Assembly (NCBI RefSeq): GCF_014836405.1
Contig: NZ_JACSQU010000001.1
Coordinates: forward strand, 1,116,001-1,180,000
Length of the DNA stretch: 64,000 nucleotides
Reading direction: 5' to 3'
From: Brevundimonas guildfordensis
Lineage (GTDB): Bacteria; Pseudomonadota; Alphaproteobacteria; Caulobacterales; Caulobacteraceae
Positions 27,509 through 37,193 of the stretch are shown one piece after another. Position numbers and translations under genes: made by a program. The notes beneath the pieces are model-generated. The model was not told where the DNA came from, did not search any database, and was given only the letters and a program-made list of their open reading frames with translations. How positions within the stretch are numbered: the first letter of the stretch is position 1; each line of letters opens with the position of its first letter.

Positions 27509-27935
27509 GTTTCGCCAGTTCCTGCTTTGGTCTGACTCGTGGAACCCAAGACGGCGACCGCGTCAGTCGGCCGCGCCTTTACAGTGAAATCTAATCCTCC
27601 CGCCGGATTTCTCCCCCGCCGGTCGGCGCCGCAATCCCCCAAACGCCGAAGCGCCGCGGACTTGGCGACAGAGACAATATCTCGCCGCCCACAGCCTGCA
27701 AGCAGGAATGCGGTCCTGTCCCTTTGGCGAAGCCCTATCTTAGCGTCAAGGGCGGAAAATGTCTTTTCACCCTTGATCGGACGCGCGTCGGCGCGAGGCG
27801 CACGGAAAATGCACACCCATGATATAAAACGGCAACAAATATGCCGAAGTGACGAACGTTAAGAAAAGTTTAAGCCCGTGACGAATTTTCGGCTTTTTGA
27901 GGGCCGAGGCGAATATTCGACTGTTTGGGGGAAAG
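27509..27935. other. 427-base non-coding gap between exbB and tRNA-Phe
   Basis: No convincing gene on either strand. The part from 27770 to 27920 is AT-rich for this genome (includes GATATAAAACG and TTAAGAAAAGTTTAAG) and contains the palindrome CGAATATTCG at 27910-27919. It must hold the exbB promoter and the 3' flank of tRNA-Phe, but I cannot fix promoter elements. Iron regulation of exbB would be expected in general; I see no clear Fur box. Confidence 0.5.
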
Positions 27936-28011
27936 TGGTGCCTGGAGGCGGATTCGAACCACCGACACGCGGATTTTCAATCCGCTGCTCTACCAACTGA
28001 GCTATCCAGGC
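27936..28011 (-). tRNA. tRNA-Phe (anticodon GAA)
   Basis: Minus-strand cloverleaf of 76 bases: acceptor GCCTGGA/TCCAGGC, anticodon loop TTGAAAA (GAA), T-loop GTTCGAATC, discriminator A and encoded CCA. Confidence 0.96.
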
Positions 28012-28074
28012 GTCGCTTCGCGTCGCGAGAGGCGGCTCTATAGGCGAGCCCGGACGGGCTGTCCAGCCGCCAAT

Positions 28075-28239
28075 TCACTCAATTCCGCGATCTTTTTCAT
28101 CATCGTGCGCTTCTTCAGCTGGAATGGCGTAGCCGCCGGTGAACCAGCGCTGCAGATCGACGTCGGCGCAGCGCTTGGAACAGAACGGCTTATAGGCCGC
28201 CACGGCCTCGGCGCGACGGCAGATAGGGCATTGGGCCAT
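28075..28239 (-). CDS. yacG: Zinc-ribbon DNA gyrase inhibitor YacG
   Basis: 54 residues. MAQCPICRR at the start and PFCSKRCADVDLQRWFTGGY in the middle give the YacG zinc site Cys4, Cys7, Cys20, Cys24 and the conserved DL-RW motif; the tail is acidic. E. coli YacG binds GyrB and inhibits gyrase. It starts three bases after the stop of the RNase E/G-like gene, completing an infA-maf-rng-yacG gene order seen in other Alphaproteobacteria. Confidence 0.9.
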   Translation of the reverse strand: MAQCPICRRAEAVAAYKPFCSKRCADVDLQRWFTGGYAIPAEEAHDDEKDRGIE

Positions 28240-28242
28240 GCT

Positions 28243-29253
28243 TCAGCCCTCCTTGATATGAAACGCGCCCGGCGCGGCGTCAGGCTGCATGTGGGCGCGC
28301 GGGCCCAGTTCAGCCACCCATGGCGAGAGGATCGCCGCCGAAGCCGGACTGCAATGCAGCGTCAACCGCGGAGCCGCCCGATCCGTCTCCAGCGCCAGGC
28401 GCAGCCGATGGAGCGCAGCGCGTTCGCGCGAACCGGGCGCGGCCAGCCGTTCATCCGCCGGAGTTCGGCCCCACGGCAGGGATAGTTGCAGAAGGCCGAA
28501 CCGGCTCAGCGGTCCTACCGCAGCCCCTTCCGTCTGGGCGAAAGCCTGGCGCGCCATGTTCAATGTGCTTTCCGGATGCAGGCCCACGCCCGCCAGATCG
28601 ACTGCGACCAGGCCGCCCCAACCGTTCAGGCCGAGCAGGCGGGCGGCGTGACGCAGCCCTTCGCGGTTCACCGCGTCGCGCCCCTTTCGAGAATCTCTCC
28701 CGGCGACGGGCGCGTAATCAATGTCGACCGCGATGAGGGCCCGCGTGCGCTGGATCGCCAGATCCAGCCCCACCTCGGGGACCATGACGCCGCCTTGCAG
28801 CGCATCGTCCTGGGCGTCCATCGCCCCGCGAATAGCGTCGACGCCTTTTGCGACGGGCCTGTCAGGATAAAGGGCGTCTAGAATCGCTTGAACTTCCGGC
28901 CCGGGCGTCAGCAGGCGGGGCTCGCCGCTCGCCTCCCCTAGACGACGCAGTGCCGGCCCCTTGCGCTCGCGCGGTTCGGCGGTGACATCCAGTTCCAGTT
29001 TAGCGCCCTCGGAGAGCCGATCCGCCTTGCCCAGAGGCAGGAAGCCGAAGGGTTCGCCGCAGCCCAGATCGACAAAAGCGCCGCGAAGGCCTGGCGCCAG
29101 GCGCGCCACCCGGCCCACGACGCGCGCGCCCAGGCGATGCTCGGGCCGGTCGTCGTCTCTATGAATGATCAGCGTCTCGGCGCGACCGTCGCGGAACGCC
29201 ACGCCTCGGGTCTCGCCCGGAGCCGCGTCCAGGAAGACCTCGATATCGGCCAT
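28243..29253 (-). CDS. Short RNase E/G-family protein
   Basis: 336 residues from ATG 29253. The N-terminal part (about 1-95) is a degenerate S1-containing segment (RVVGRVARLAPGLRGAFVDLG, GFLPL). The catalytic DNase I-like region keeps both metal-ligand aspartates: ALIAVDIDY and GGLVAVDLAGV (the RNase E positions of VDVNTG and IIIDFIDM). It lacks the Cys-pair Zn-link and the C-terminal dimerisation region of RNase G (about 490 residues), so quaternary structure must differ. Its start shares one base with the maf stop (TGATG), and yacG follows at once. Ribonuclease activity is inferred. Confidence 0.8.
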   Translation of the reverse strand: MADIEVFLDAAPGETRGVAFRDGRAETLIIHRDDDRPEHRLGARVVGRVARLAPGLRGAFVDLGCGEPFGFLPLGKADRLSEGAKLELDVTAEPRERKGPALRRLGEASGEPRLLTPGPEVQAILDALYPDRPVAKGVDAIRGAMDAQDDALQGGVMVPEVGLDLAIQRTRALIAVDIDYAPVAGRDSRKGRDAVNREGLRHAARLLGLNGWGGLVAVDLAGVGLHPESTLNMARQAFAQTEGAAVGPLSRFGLLQLSLPWGRTPADERLAAPGSRERAALHRLRLALETDRAAPRLTLHCSPASAAILSPWVAELGPRAHMQPDAAPGAFHIKEG

Positions 29254-29852
29254 CAGGCCCCCTCGCCTCGCCATCCGGCGCCGCGAAGAAGATTCGCCGC
29301 CTCATACAGAGGCAGGCCCATGACGGCGGGATGGCTGCCGACGATTCGGGTGATGAAGGCCGCCGCCCGGCCCTGGATGCCATAACCCCCGGCCTTGCCG
29401 CGCCATTCGCCCGAGGCGACATAGGCGGCGATCTCGCCGTCCGACAGCGGCTTGAAGCTGACGCGGGTTTCCACCACCCGCCAGGCGGTCCGCCCGCCGT
29501 GAACCACGGCCACGCCGGTGAAGACGCGATGATTGCGTCCCGACAGCAGCTTCAGGAACCGGATCGCCTCGGCCTCGTCAGAAGGCTTTTCCAGCAGACG
29601 GCGCCCCACAGCCACCACCGTGTCGGCGGCCAGGACCACGTCGTCGGGATGGCGTTCGGCCACGACGGCGGCCTTGGAACAGGCCAGCCGCTGGGCCAGA
29701 CGCGGCGGCGTCTCAGCCTTTTCGGGCGTTTCGTCGATGTCGGCGGGGTCTACCAGATCGGGCGCAATGCCGATCTGCGCCAGCAGTTCGATGCGGCGCG
29801 GGCTCGACGAGGCCAGGATCAGCCTCGGAGCCAGGGCGTCAGGACGCGACAC
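29253..29852 (-). CDS. maf: Maf-family nucleotide pyrophosphatase
   Basis: 199 residues. Starts with LILASSSPRRIELLAQIG, and contains VVLAADTVVAVGRRLLEKP and YGIQGRAAAFITRIVGSHPAVMGLPL, the core Maf motifs. Maf proteins hydrolyse dTTP, UTP or modified nucleoside triphosphates and are linked to division arrest. It follows infA by eight bases and overlaps the RNase E/G-like gene by one base. Confidence 0.9.
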   Translation of the reverse strand: MSRPDALAPRLILASSSPRRIELLAQIGIAPDLVDPADIDETPEKAETPPRLAQRLACSKAAVVAERHPDDVVLAADTVVAVGRRLLEKPSDEAEAIRFLKLLSGRNHRVFTGVAVVHGGRTAWRVVETRVSFKPLSDGEIAAYVASGEWRGKAGGYGIQGRAAAFITRIVGSHPAVMGLPLYEAANLLRGAGWRGEGA

Positions 29853-29860
29853 GCGCGTCC

Positions 29861-30079
29861 TTACTTGAAGCGATAGGTGATGCGACCCTTGGTCAGGTCA
29901 TAGGGCGTCATTTCGACCAGCACCTTGTCGCCGGCCAGCACCCGGATGCGGTTCTTGCGCATCTTGCCCGCAGTGTGGGCGATGATCTCGTGATCGTTTT
30001 CCAGCGTCACGCGAAACGTCGCGTTGGGCAGCAATTCGCTGACCACGCCGGGGAACTCAAGCAGTTCTTCCTTAGCCAT
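29861..30079 (-). CDS. infA: Translation initiation factor IF-1
   Basis: 72 residues, S1/OB fold. [20 protein letters not shown] and the closing KGRITYRFK are unmistakable. ATG 30079 gives the family N-terminus; the open frame extends ten codons upstream without reason. It begins the infA-maf-rng-yacG order. The 106 bases upstream (30080-30185) hold no gene. Confidence 0.97.
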   Translation of the reverse strand: MAKEELLEFPGVVSELLPNATFRVTLENDHEIIAHTAGKMRKNRIRVLAGDKVLVEMTPYDLTKGRITYRFK

Positions 30080-30185
30080 GCGGCCTCTCTCGCCCTGTGA
30101 ATACGGCATAAGGCTCGCGCCGGACGTGAGCGCGAGCCGTAAAAGTGAGGGCGCCTAATGCACCAAAACGCTTAGATAGTCGAGT

Positions 30186-30653
30186 TCAGCCCCGACGATA
30201 GAGGGCGCAGACCAAGGTAAAGAGCCGTCGGGCGGTCTCCTGGTCGATCTCGACCTTGCCTTCCAGACGCGCTTTCAGCAGGGCCGCGCCTTCATTATGC
30301 AGGCCGCGGCGCCCCATATCGACCGACTCGATCTGGCTGGGCGAAGAGCCGCGCAGAGCCTCATAGTAACTCTCGCAAATCAGGCCGTAGTCGCGGATCA
30401 CGGTCTTCATCGGCGTCAGCGACAGAACGTGGGCGCGGCTGAAATCCGGCCCGGTGATGTCGAAGGCCAGGCGATTGTCCTGCGACGACAGCTTCAGCGC
30501 ATAAGGGCCGCCTGCGGCGCCTTCGGGCACGAAACTGTTCTGCTCCACCAGGTCGAAGATGGCGACGCGGCGCTCATGCTCGATCTCGGCCGTCGCGGCT
30601 GGCAGGGAGGCGTTGTCGATCTCGATCGCCGTCAGCTTGTGCGTCGCGCTCAT
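30186..30653 (-). CDS. UPF0262 family protein
   Basis: 155 residues from ATG 30653. [32 protein letters not shown] and GRRGLHNEGA--L are the conserved segments of UPF0262, a family of unknown function in Alphaproteobacteria. The start codon overlaps the stop of the DUF2948 gene (ATGA-type contact), so the two are translated together; murA lies just upstream of both. Confidence 0.85.
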   Translation of the reverse strand: MSATHKLTAIEIDNASLPAATAEIEHERRVAIFDLVEQNSFVPEGAAGGPYALKLSSQDNRLAFDITGPDFSRAHVLSLTPMKTVIRDYGLICESYYEALRGSSPSQIESVDMGRRGLHNEGAALLKARLEGKVEIDQETARRLFTLVCALYRRG

Positions 30654-31153
30654 CAGCCCGCCTCGTCCAGATGGGTCGGCGCCACCCGCGCAGGCCAGCG
30701 CTCGGACAGGTCGGTCAGGACCGCGTCCAAGCACTCCACGTCGATCCGCAGATCTCCGCCGCCAGCGAACATCATCATCACCCGTCCGCCCGGCGCCTCG
30801 GTCGGATAAAAGTCCATCGCCAGCAATTCCAGCGCCTGATCCGGCAGACGCGGCAGGCGTCGGCTCTTGACCGCCTGCACGTCGCCGAACTGCATGGCCG
30901 CCATCACCCTCGTGCCGCCGCATTCCCAGCAGAAGCGCGACAGGACGACCGTCAGACGGCGCGCGTCCCTTTCCCAGCGAATGTCGACAGGCCGCATGAT
31001 CGCGTCCTGAAGCGCCGCAGAGATGATCTGCAGGTCGTCTGCATCCTCGGCCAGCAAGCGCAGCGGCGCGATCGGCGTCAGGCTTTCACTCGCCGCTTCT
31101 TCGTTCGTGGCCGATTGGTCGGGGGCCGAGATCGGGTCGCCGTCAGTGCTCAT
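30653..31153 (-). CDS. DUF2948 family protein
   Basis: 166 residues. A variable acidic N-terminus (1-30) precedes the conserved region from [20 protein letters not shown] through FCWECG and [13 protein letters not shown]2948 is an alphaproteobacterial family of unknown function, commonly next to murA and hisD. It overlaps the murA stop by 11 bases and the UPF0262 start by one base. Confidence 0.82.
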   Translation of the reverse strand: MSTDGDPISAPDQSATNEEAASESLTPIAPLRLLAEDADDLQIISAALQDAIMRPVDIRWERDARRLTVVLSRFCWECGGTRVMAAMQFGDVQAVKSRRLPRLPDQALELLAMDFYPTEAPGGRVMMMFAGGGDLRIDVECLDAVLTDLSERWPARVAPTHLDEAG

Positions 31154-32432
31154 CGTCCTCCCCCTTTATCCTACGAACGTCGGCGCCGCAGGCGCCCAGC
31201 TTCTCTTCCATGCGCTCGAAGCCGCGATCCAGGTGGTAGACGCGGCCGACCGTCGTCTCACCTTCGGCCACAAGACCGGCGATGACCAGAGACATGGAGG
31301 CGCGAAGATCCGTCGCCATGACCGGCGCCCCCTTCAGACCCTCTACGCCGCGCACCACGGCCTGACCGGCGTGGACCGTGATGTCGGCGCCCAGACGCGC
31401 CAGTTCCGGCGCGTGCATGAAGCGATTCTCGAAGATGTTCTCCTGGATGACGCTCTCGCCTTCAGCCGTGGTCATCAGGGCCATGAACTGCGCCTGCAGG
31501 TCAGTGGCGAAGCCCGGATAGATCTCGGTCGTGGCGTCGACCGCCTTCAGCCGTTGTGTCGGATCGCGACGCACGATCAGGCCGTCGTCCGTGGGCTCGA
31601 TCTCGACGCCCGCCTCGACCATCCTGTCGGTCAGGGCGGTGATCAGGTCAGCGCGGCCCTTGGTCAGGCGCACTTCGCCCCCGGCCATCGCCGCCGCCAG
31701 GGCATAGGAGCCCATCTCGATCCGATCGGGAATCACCGACCAGGTCGCGCCCGACAGGGACGAAACCCCGGTGATCGTCAGCACGTCGGTGTCCAGGCCT
31801 TCGATCTTGGCCCCCATGGCGATCAGGCAGCGCGCCAGGTCGCCGATCTCGGGCTCGCGCGCGGCGCGCTTGAGCACCGTCGTCCCGTTCGCCAGCACGG
31901 CGGCCAGCAGGGCGTGCTCGGTCGCGCCGACGGAGACGAACGGGAACTCGATCTCGGCGCCGCGCAGCCCCTTGGGCGCCGTGGCGGAGACATAGCCCTC
32001 TTCCAGTTCGATCGCCGCGCCCATCGCGGTCAGCGCCTGCAGGTGCAGATCCACTGGACGGGCGCCGATGGTGCAGCCCCCGGGCAGGGAGACCTTGGCG
32101 TGCCCCGTGCGCGCCAGCAGCGGCCCCAGCACGTTGAACGAGGCCCGCATCTGACGCACCAGGTCATAGGGAGCGAAGGTCGAGGTCAGCTCCGGCGCGT
32201 GGAACAGCGTCTCTTGGCCGTCCGCCCCGTCGCGCTCGGTCACCTCCACGCCGAACTGGCGCAGCAGCTGCCCCAGGAATCGCGTGTCGGCCAGGCGCGG
32301 CATATTCGTCAGCAGCAGGGGCTGATCGGTCAGAATCGACGCCGCCATCAGCTTGATCGCCGAATTCTTGGCGCCGCTGACCGGAATGGAGCCGTTGAGG
32401 CGGTTGCCGCCGTGGATGACGATGCTGTCCAT
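31143..32432 (-). CDS. murA: UDP-N-acetylglucosamine 1-carboxyvinyltransferase
   Basis: First committed step of peptidoglycan synthesis: adds enolpyruvate from PEP to UDP-GlcNAc. 429 residues. GAKNSAIKL near the N-terminus holds the catalytic Lys, and the fosfomycin-target Cys sits in [32 protein letters not shown] and the C-terminal [12 protein letters not shown] are further markers. First gene of the murA-DUF2948-UPF0262 unit, with overlapping junctions. Confidence 0.96.
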   Translation of the reverse strand: MDSIVIHGGNRLNGSIPVSGAKNSAIKLMAASILTDQPLLLTNMPRLADTRFLGQLLRQFGVEVTERDGADGQETLFHAPELTSTFAPYDLVRQMRASFNVLGPLLARTGHAKVSLPGGCTIGARPVDLHLQALTAMGAAIELEEGYVSATAPKGLRGAEIEFPFVSVGATEHALLAAVLANGTTVLKRAAREPEIGDLARCLIAMGAKIEGLDTDVLTITGVSSLSGATWSVIPDRIEMGSYALAAAMAGGEVRLTKGRADLITALTDRMVEAGVEIEPTDDGLIVRRDPTQRLKAVDATTEIYPGFATDLQAQFMALMTTAEGESVIQENIFENRFMHAPELARLGADITVHAGQAVVRGVEGLKGAPVMATDLRASMSLVIAGLVAEGETTVGRVYHLDRGFERMEEKLGACGADVRRIKGEDDEH

Positions 32433-32542
32433 GGGTGTCGGGGAAGTCCTGGGAGGTCCGGACCCCTACGGTCCGGCGAACCGGCTATCTAGCAAGCCTC
32501 GCGGCGCAGGCGAAAGGCCGGAACGTCGCAAGCGAGAGACTT

Positions 32543-32740
32543 TCAGTTGGTTTCCTTGGCCGGCCTCGCGCCGCCTGCTCCGGGCGCCTTGCGGCGACGA
32601 AGATTCGTACGCAGCGCGGCCGCCAGACGCGCCGTTCGCTCCGCCTTGGCGGAGGCGGCCGGACCGGGGCCTGTATTGGCGAAAGGAGGCGTTGCGGCGT
32701 CAAGGCCCGCCTCATCGTCGTCTTTGGTCGGCTTATCCAT
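32543..32740 (-). CDS. Small basic hypothetical protein
   Basis: 65 residues from ATG 32740 (MDKPTKDDDE). An acidic, disordered-looking N-terminus is followed by a basic stretch TARLAAALRTNLRRRKAPG. Small proteins with the same ALR-NLRRRK core lie near murA in Caulobacterales as far as I recall, which supports it being real. No domain or function recognised. The open frame extends 13 codons upstream, but those are less plausible. Confidence 0.6.
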   Translation of the reverse strand: MDKPTKDDDEAGLDAATPPFANTGPGPAASAKAERTARLAAALRTNLRRRKAPGAGGARPAKETN

Positions 32741-32838
32741 GGCCGCAGCAGACCGCGCCCAAAGATTTTGATCAAGCATGCATTTTGGGCTTGGCCCGGC
32801 GAAAACCTTTGGCTATACGGCCGCTTCCTCAGTGACCC

Positions 32839-32913
<75 letters not shown>

Positions 32914-32915
32914 TC

Positions 32916-32944
32916 GGAGCCCAAACCTGCAAGGTTTGGGCTCC
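32916..32944 (+). terminator. Hairpin just after tRNA-Thr
   Basis: Perfect 13-bp stem (32916-32928 with 32932-32944) with a 3-base loop, two bases after the tRNA CCA. No T-run follows, so it may act as a processing or transcription-end hairpin and not as a classical terminator. Confidence 0.55.
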
Positions 32945-33151
32945 GGCCATTTCTGGCCCCCTTCCCCGATAAAAGCTGCGGCTCTGCAAGGCGTCAGGCT
33001 AGTGTGCCCAGCCCTTGGGCCACTGTGCGGCCGCTGCGCCGACAGCCCGAAGAATATTCGGGGCCGTTGGCCTTATCCCGACTAGCCAAGGTCCCGCTGC
33101 TGCCGTTAGCCTCGCCTCATCTGTATACGTTTGATAGCCGAGGGGGCTTTC

Positions 33152-36100
33152 ATGAAGCGCGTTCTAATGACTACGGCTGCGGCTTTGACCGTGGCTTTTC
33201 CAGCCTTCGCCCAGGAATCTAACCCGACTGCGACGGCAAAATGGGACGTTCAGAACCCCATCGGCGCCCAGCGCGACATCAATATCAACGTCGACGAAGG
33301 CACGTGGATGGCCGTCGATGTCAGCCCTGACGGCCGCGAGATCATTTTCGACCTGCTGGGCGACCTCTATGTGATGCCCATCAGCGGCGGCGAGGCCCGT
33401 CCGATCGCCTCGGGCGTATCCTGGGACATGCAGCCTCGTTATTCGCCGGACGGCCGCTTCATCGCCTTCACCTCGGATCGCGGCGGCGGCGACAACCTGT
33501 GGGTCATGGATCGCGACGGCTCCAACCCGCGCCAGGTGTCCAACGAGACCTTCCGCCTGCTGAACTCGCCGACCTGGACGCCGGACAGCCAGTTCGTCGT
33601 CGGCCGCAAGCACTTCACCTCTTCGCGCTCGCTGGGCGCGGGCGAGATGTGGATGTACCACCGCGCAGGCGGCGGCAGCGGCGTGCAACTGACCGAGCGC
33701 CGCACCCAGCAGAAGGACACGGGCGAGCCCGCCTTCTCGCCCGACGGCCGCTACATGTACTTCAGCGACGACGCCACGCCGGGCGGCGTGTTTGAATATT
33801 CCAAGGACCCGAACACCCAACTGTATGTGATCCGCCGCCTGGATCGCGAAACCGGAGAGATCAAGCCGTTCGTCACCGGCCCCGGCGGCTCGGTGCGCCC
33901 GACGCCCTCCCCGGACGGCAAGTCGCTCGCCTTCGTGCGCCGGGACCGTTACCAGTCGGTCCTCTACGTCATGGATCTGGAATCAGGCCGCGAGACGCCG
34001 ATCTACGACGCCCTGGACCGCGACATGCAGGAGACCTGGGCCATTCACGGCGTCTATCCGGGCTTCGCCTGGACGCCGGACAACGGCTCCATCGTCATCT
34101 GGGCCGGCGGCAAGATTCGCCACATCGACGTGGCCTCCAAGGCCGTCAGCGAGATCCCCTTCCGCGTCACCGACACCCGCCGGGTGCAGGAGACGGCCCG
34201 CTTCCCCGTCGAGGTGGCGCCCGAAAAGTTCGACGTGAAGATGATCCGCTGGGCCCAGACCTCGCCCGACGGCTCCAAGGTGGTGTTCGAAGCCCTGGGC
34301 AATCTGTGGGTGCGCGATCTGCGCAACGGGGTGGCTGGAACGCCCCGCCGACTGACGCGCCAGAGTGATCATTTCGAACTCTATCCGTCCTGGTCGCGCG
34401 ACGGCCGCTCGATCGTCTACACGACCTGGAGCGACGACAAGCTCGGCTCCATCCGCGTCGTCCCTGTCGCAGGCGGCGAAGGCCGGACCATCACGACCAA
34501 TCCCGGCCACTATCTGGAGCCGCGCTTCTCGCCGGACGGCCAGACGGTCGTCTATCGCAGCTCCAGCGACGGCTATCTGCGCTCGGCCCTGTGGAGCCGC
34601 GAGCCGGGCGTCTATCGCGTCTCCGTGCGCGGGGGCGAGCCTGTGAAGATCACCGACGCGGGGACGAACCCGCAGTTCGGCGCCCGTAACGACCGCATCT
34701 TCCTCAGCGCCCGCGAAGGGGACAAGCGCGTCCTGAAGTCCATGAACCTGTCGGGCCAGGACGAGCGCACGCATCTGAGCAGCGAGTGGGCTGCGGAATT
34801 CTCCATCTCGCCCGACGAGCGCTGGATCGCCTGGACCGAGCGCTTCAACGCCTATGTCGCCCCCTTCGCCTCGACCGGTCGCGCGATCACGGTCAGCGCC
34901 GACAGCAAGGCCCTGCCGCAGACGCGCGTGACGCATGACGCCGGCGAGTGGCTGCATTGGTCGGGCGACTCTCGCCAGTTGCAGTGGTCGATGGGGCCGG
35001 AGCTGTTCTCGCGCCCGCTGAGCGACAGCTTCGCCTTCATGGACGGCGCGCCGGCCGACCTGCCCAAGCCGGCTGAGCATGGGATCAAGATCGGCTTCAC
35101 CGCCGACTACGCCCGTCCGACCGGCGTCACCGTCCTGTCCGGCGCGCGCCTGATCACCATGAACGGCGAGGAAGTCATCGAGGACGGCGTCGTCGTCATC
35201 AACGGCAACCGCATCGAGGCCATCGGCCCGCGCGCCTCTGTCACGGTTCCCGCCGGCGCGCGCGTCATGGATATGGCCGGTAAGACGATCATGCCCGGCC
35301 TGGTCGACGCTCACTGGCACGGCCGCATGGGCTCGGACGAGATCATCCCGCAGCAGAGCTGGGTGAACTACGCCGCCCTGGCCTTCGGCGTGACCACGCT
35401 GCACGACCCGTCCAACGACACCAGCGAGATCTTCGCCCACAGCGAACTGGCCAAGGCCGGGCGCGTGGTGTCGCCGCGCATCTTCTCGACCGGCACCATC
35501 CTGTACGGGGCGGCGACGCCTACGACAGCCGTGGTCAACAACCTGGACGACGCCCGCTCGCACCTGCGCCGGATGCAGGCCATCGGCGCCTGGAGCGTCA
35601 AGAGCTACAACCAGCCCCGCCGCGACCAGCGCCAGCAGATCATGCAGGCCGCCCGCGAACTGGGCATGATGGTCGTGCCCGAGGGCGGCTCCCTGTACCA
35701 CGCCAACATGAGCATGCTGGTCGACGGCCACACCACGATCGAGCACTCGGTGCCGGTCGAGCGGATGTACGACGACGCGGTGCAACTGTGGTCGCAGACG
35801 GGTACGGCCTACACCCCGACGCTGATCGTGGGCTTCGGCGGCGCCTGGGGCGAGAATCACTGGTACGAAGTGGATGACGTCTGGAAGGATCCGATCCTGA
35901 CCCAGTACGTGCCGCGCCGCATTCTGGACGCACGCTCGCGGCGTCCGGTGAAGACCCCGCCGGAAGAGCTGAACCACATCTCCATCGCCCGCGAATCCAA
36001 GCGGCTGATGGATCAGGGCGTCTCGGTCCAGATCGGCGCCCACGGCCAGCGTGAAGGCCTCGGCGCCCACTGGGAGCTGTGGATGTTCCAGCAGGGCGGG

Positions 36101-36415
36101 ATGAGCGCCCACGAGGCCTTGCGCGTCGGCACCATCAACGGCGCCCGTGCGCTGGGCATGGACAAGGACATTGGCTCGCTGGAAGTCGGCAAACTGGCCG
36201 ACCTGGTCGTGCTGGACGCCAACCCGCTGGAAAACCTGCGGGACTCGACCAAGATCAGCCACACCATGATCAACGGCCGCCTGTTCGATAACCGCATGAA
36301 CGAGGTCGGCGGCGCCGAACGCAAGCCGTTCTGGTTCGAGAGCGAAGACGGTCAGGCCTGGAGCGCCTCGGGCACGGCTACGGCCGCCGAGAGCCACGGC
36401 CACACTCACGACTGA
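33152..36415 (+). CDS. Exported TolB-propeller/amidohydrolase fusion protein
   Basis: 1087 residues. Signal peptide (1-20, AFA/Q), then a long TolB/PD40 beta-propeller region (about 40-650) with repeated SPDGR-I-F/Y motifs, and a C-terminal amidohydrolase domain (about 665-1060). The metal site starts with HWH (721-723, LVDAHWHG); IEHSVPVERMYDD and AHGQREGLGAHWELWMF follow, and the strand GKLADLVVLDANPLENL closes the fold as in imidazolonepropionase-like enzymes. Substrate unknown; a periplasmic peptidase or cyclic-amide hydrolase is possible. ATG 33152 has a GAGGGGG site and gives a clean signal peptide. Confidence 0.88.
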   Translation: MKRVLMTTAAALTVAFPAFAQESNPTATAKWDVQNPIGAQRDININVDEGTWMAVDVSPDGREIIFDLLGDLYVMPISGGEARPIASGVSWDMQPRYSPDGRFIAFTSDRGGGDNLWVMDRDGSNPRQVSNETFRLLNSPTWTPDSQFVVGRKHFTSSRSLGAGEMWMYHRAGGGSGVQLTERRTQQKDTGEPAFSPDGRYMYFSDDATPGGVFEYSKDPNTQLYVIRRLDRETGEIKPFVTGPGGSVRPTPSPDGKSLAFVRRDRYQSVLYVMDLESGRETPIYDALDRDMQETWAIHGVYPGFAWTPDNGSIVIWAGGKIRHIDVASKAVSEIPFRVTDTRRVQETARFPVEVAPEKFDVKMIRWAQTSPDGSKVVFEALGNLWVRDLRNGVAGTPRRLTRQSDHFELYPSWSRDGRSIVYTTWSDDKLGSIRVVPVAGGEGRTITTNPGHYLEPRFSPDGQTVVYRSSSDGYLRSALWSREPGVYRVSVRGGEPVKITDAGTNPQFGARNDRIFLSAREGDKRVLKSMNLSGQDERTHLSSEWAAEFSISPDERWIAWTERFNAYVAPFASTGRAITVSADSKALPQTRVTHDAGEWLHWSGDSRQLQWSMGPELFSRPLSDSFAFMDGAPADLPKPAEHGIKIGFTADYARPTGVTVLSGARLITMNGEEVIEDGVVVINGNRIEAIGPRASVTVPAGARVMDMAGKTIMPGLVDAHWHGRMGSDEIIPQQSWVNYAALAFGVTTLHDPSNDTSEIFAHSELAKAGRVVSPRIFSTGTILYGAATPTTAVVNNLDDARSHLRRMQAIGAWSVKSYNQPRRDQRQQIMQAARELGMMVVPEGGSLYHANMSMLVDGHTTIEHSVPVERMYDDAVQLWSQTGTAYTPTLIVGFGGAWGENHWYEVDDVWKDPILTQYVPRRILDARSRRPVKTPPEELNHISIARESKRLMDQGVSVQIGAHGQREGLGAHWELWMFQQGGMSAHEALRVGTINGARALGMDKDIGSLEVGKLADLVVLDANPLENLRDSTKISHTMINGRLFDNRMNEVGGAERKPFWFESEDGQAWSASGTATAAESHGHTHD

Positions 36416-36438
36416 TCTCGCCGCAGGGCAAGAACGCG

Positions 36439-36468
36439 AAAGGGCCCGGCTTCCGCCGGGCCCTTTTT
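36439..36468 (+). terminator. Terminator after the TolB/amidohydrolase gene
   Basis: 12-bp perfect stem (36439-36450 with 36455-36466), loop TTCC, and a T-run. It starts 23 bases after the stop and may also serve the convergent dedA gene. Confidence 0.85.
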
Positions 36469-36524
36469 CGTGGGCGCTGAGAACTGACCCTCATGCCCTC
36501 TAGGGCGGCATGAGACCGGGGAGC

Positions 36525-37193
36525 CTACTCCCCCAGGCCGCGCACCGAGGCTTCCAGCAGAGCGTTGCGCCGCGCCGCGCGCCCTTTCAGCCAGCGCATG
36601 GCAACAACCAGGGCGGCCACCACAACGCCGAACGCCAGCAGCCACAAGGTCGGATTGTGCGCCTCGCTCATCATCTCCAGTCGCGCCAGCCCCTTGGCTG
36701 CCAAATAGCCCGGCGCCAGCATAGCCAGCACCCACACGAAGGCCGAGGTCACGTTGGCGAACTGAAACACCCGCTGCCGCATATGCAGCACGCCCACCAT
36801 CACCGGAACGAAGGCCCGCAAGGGGCCGAAGAAGCGGCCGATGAAGATCGAGGCCACGCCGTAGCGACGGCAGTAAAGGCGCGTCCAGGCCAGCTTGCGA
36901 CGGTGCGGGACCAGCAGGTGGTGACGCAGCACGCGCGTGCCCAGCCGCCGGCCGATCCAGTAGGAAATGGCGTCGCCCATGACCGCGCCGATGACGCAGC
37001 CGCCGATGACGGTGAAGGGATCCAGCACGCCTGCGGCCACCAGTCCCCCTGCCGCGACCAGAAGCCCCGTCGCCGGCACGAAAGCGCCGATGACGACCAG
37101 CGACTCGAAAAAGGTCACTGCGCCAAGGATCACGCCGGCCCACATGGCGTTGCGGGCGATGAAGTCGGCGGCCGAAGTAAGTAAGCTGTCCAT
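36525..37193 (-). CDS. DedA-family membrane protein
   Basis: 222 residues with about five hydrophobic segments. FFESLVVIGAFVPATGLLVAAG, GDAISYWIGRRLG and the FIGRFFGPLRAFVPVMVG motif are DedA/SNARE-associated signatures, including the conserved Glu and Arg residues. DedA proteins act as lipid scramblases (for example of undecaprenyl phosphate) and affect membrane potential and drug tolerance. Convergent with the amidohydrolase gene and separated from the next minus-strand gene by about 120 bases. Confidence 0.9.
   Translation of the reverse strand: MDSLLTSAADFIARNAMWAGVILGAVTFFESLVVIGAFVPATGLLVAAGGLVAAGVLDPFTVIGGCVIGAVMGDAISYWIGRRLGTRVLRHHLLVPHRRKLAWTRLYCRRYGVASIFIGRFFGPLRAFVPVMVGVLHMRQRVFQFANVTSAFVWVLAMLAPGYLAAKGLARLEMMSEAHNPTLWLLAFGVVVAALVVAMRWLKGRAARRNALLEASVRGLGE

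Noticed and set aside
32769-32776. TTGATCAA upstream of the small gene near murA
   Set aside because: Resembles an FNR half-site pair but lacks the 4-base spacer, so it is not an FNR box.
33983-36409. 808-codon minus-strand open frame opposite the TolB/amidohydrolase gene
   Set aside because: Shadow of a strongly coding plus strand; no start signal and no recognisable motifs.
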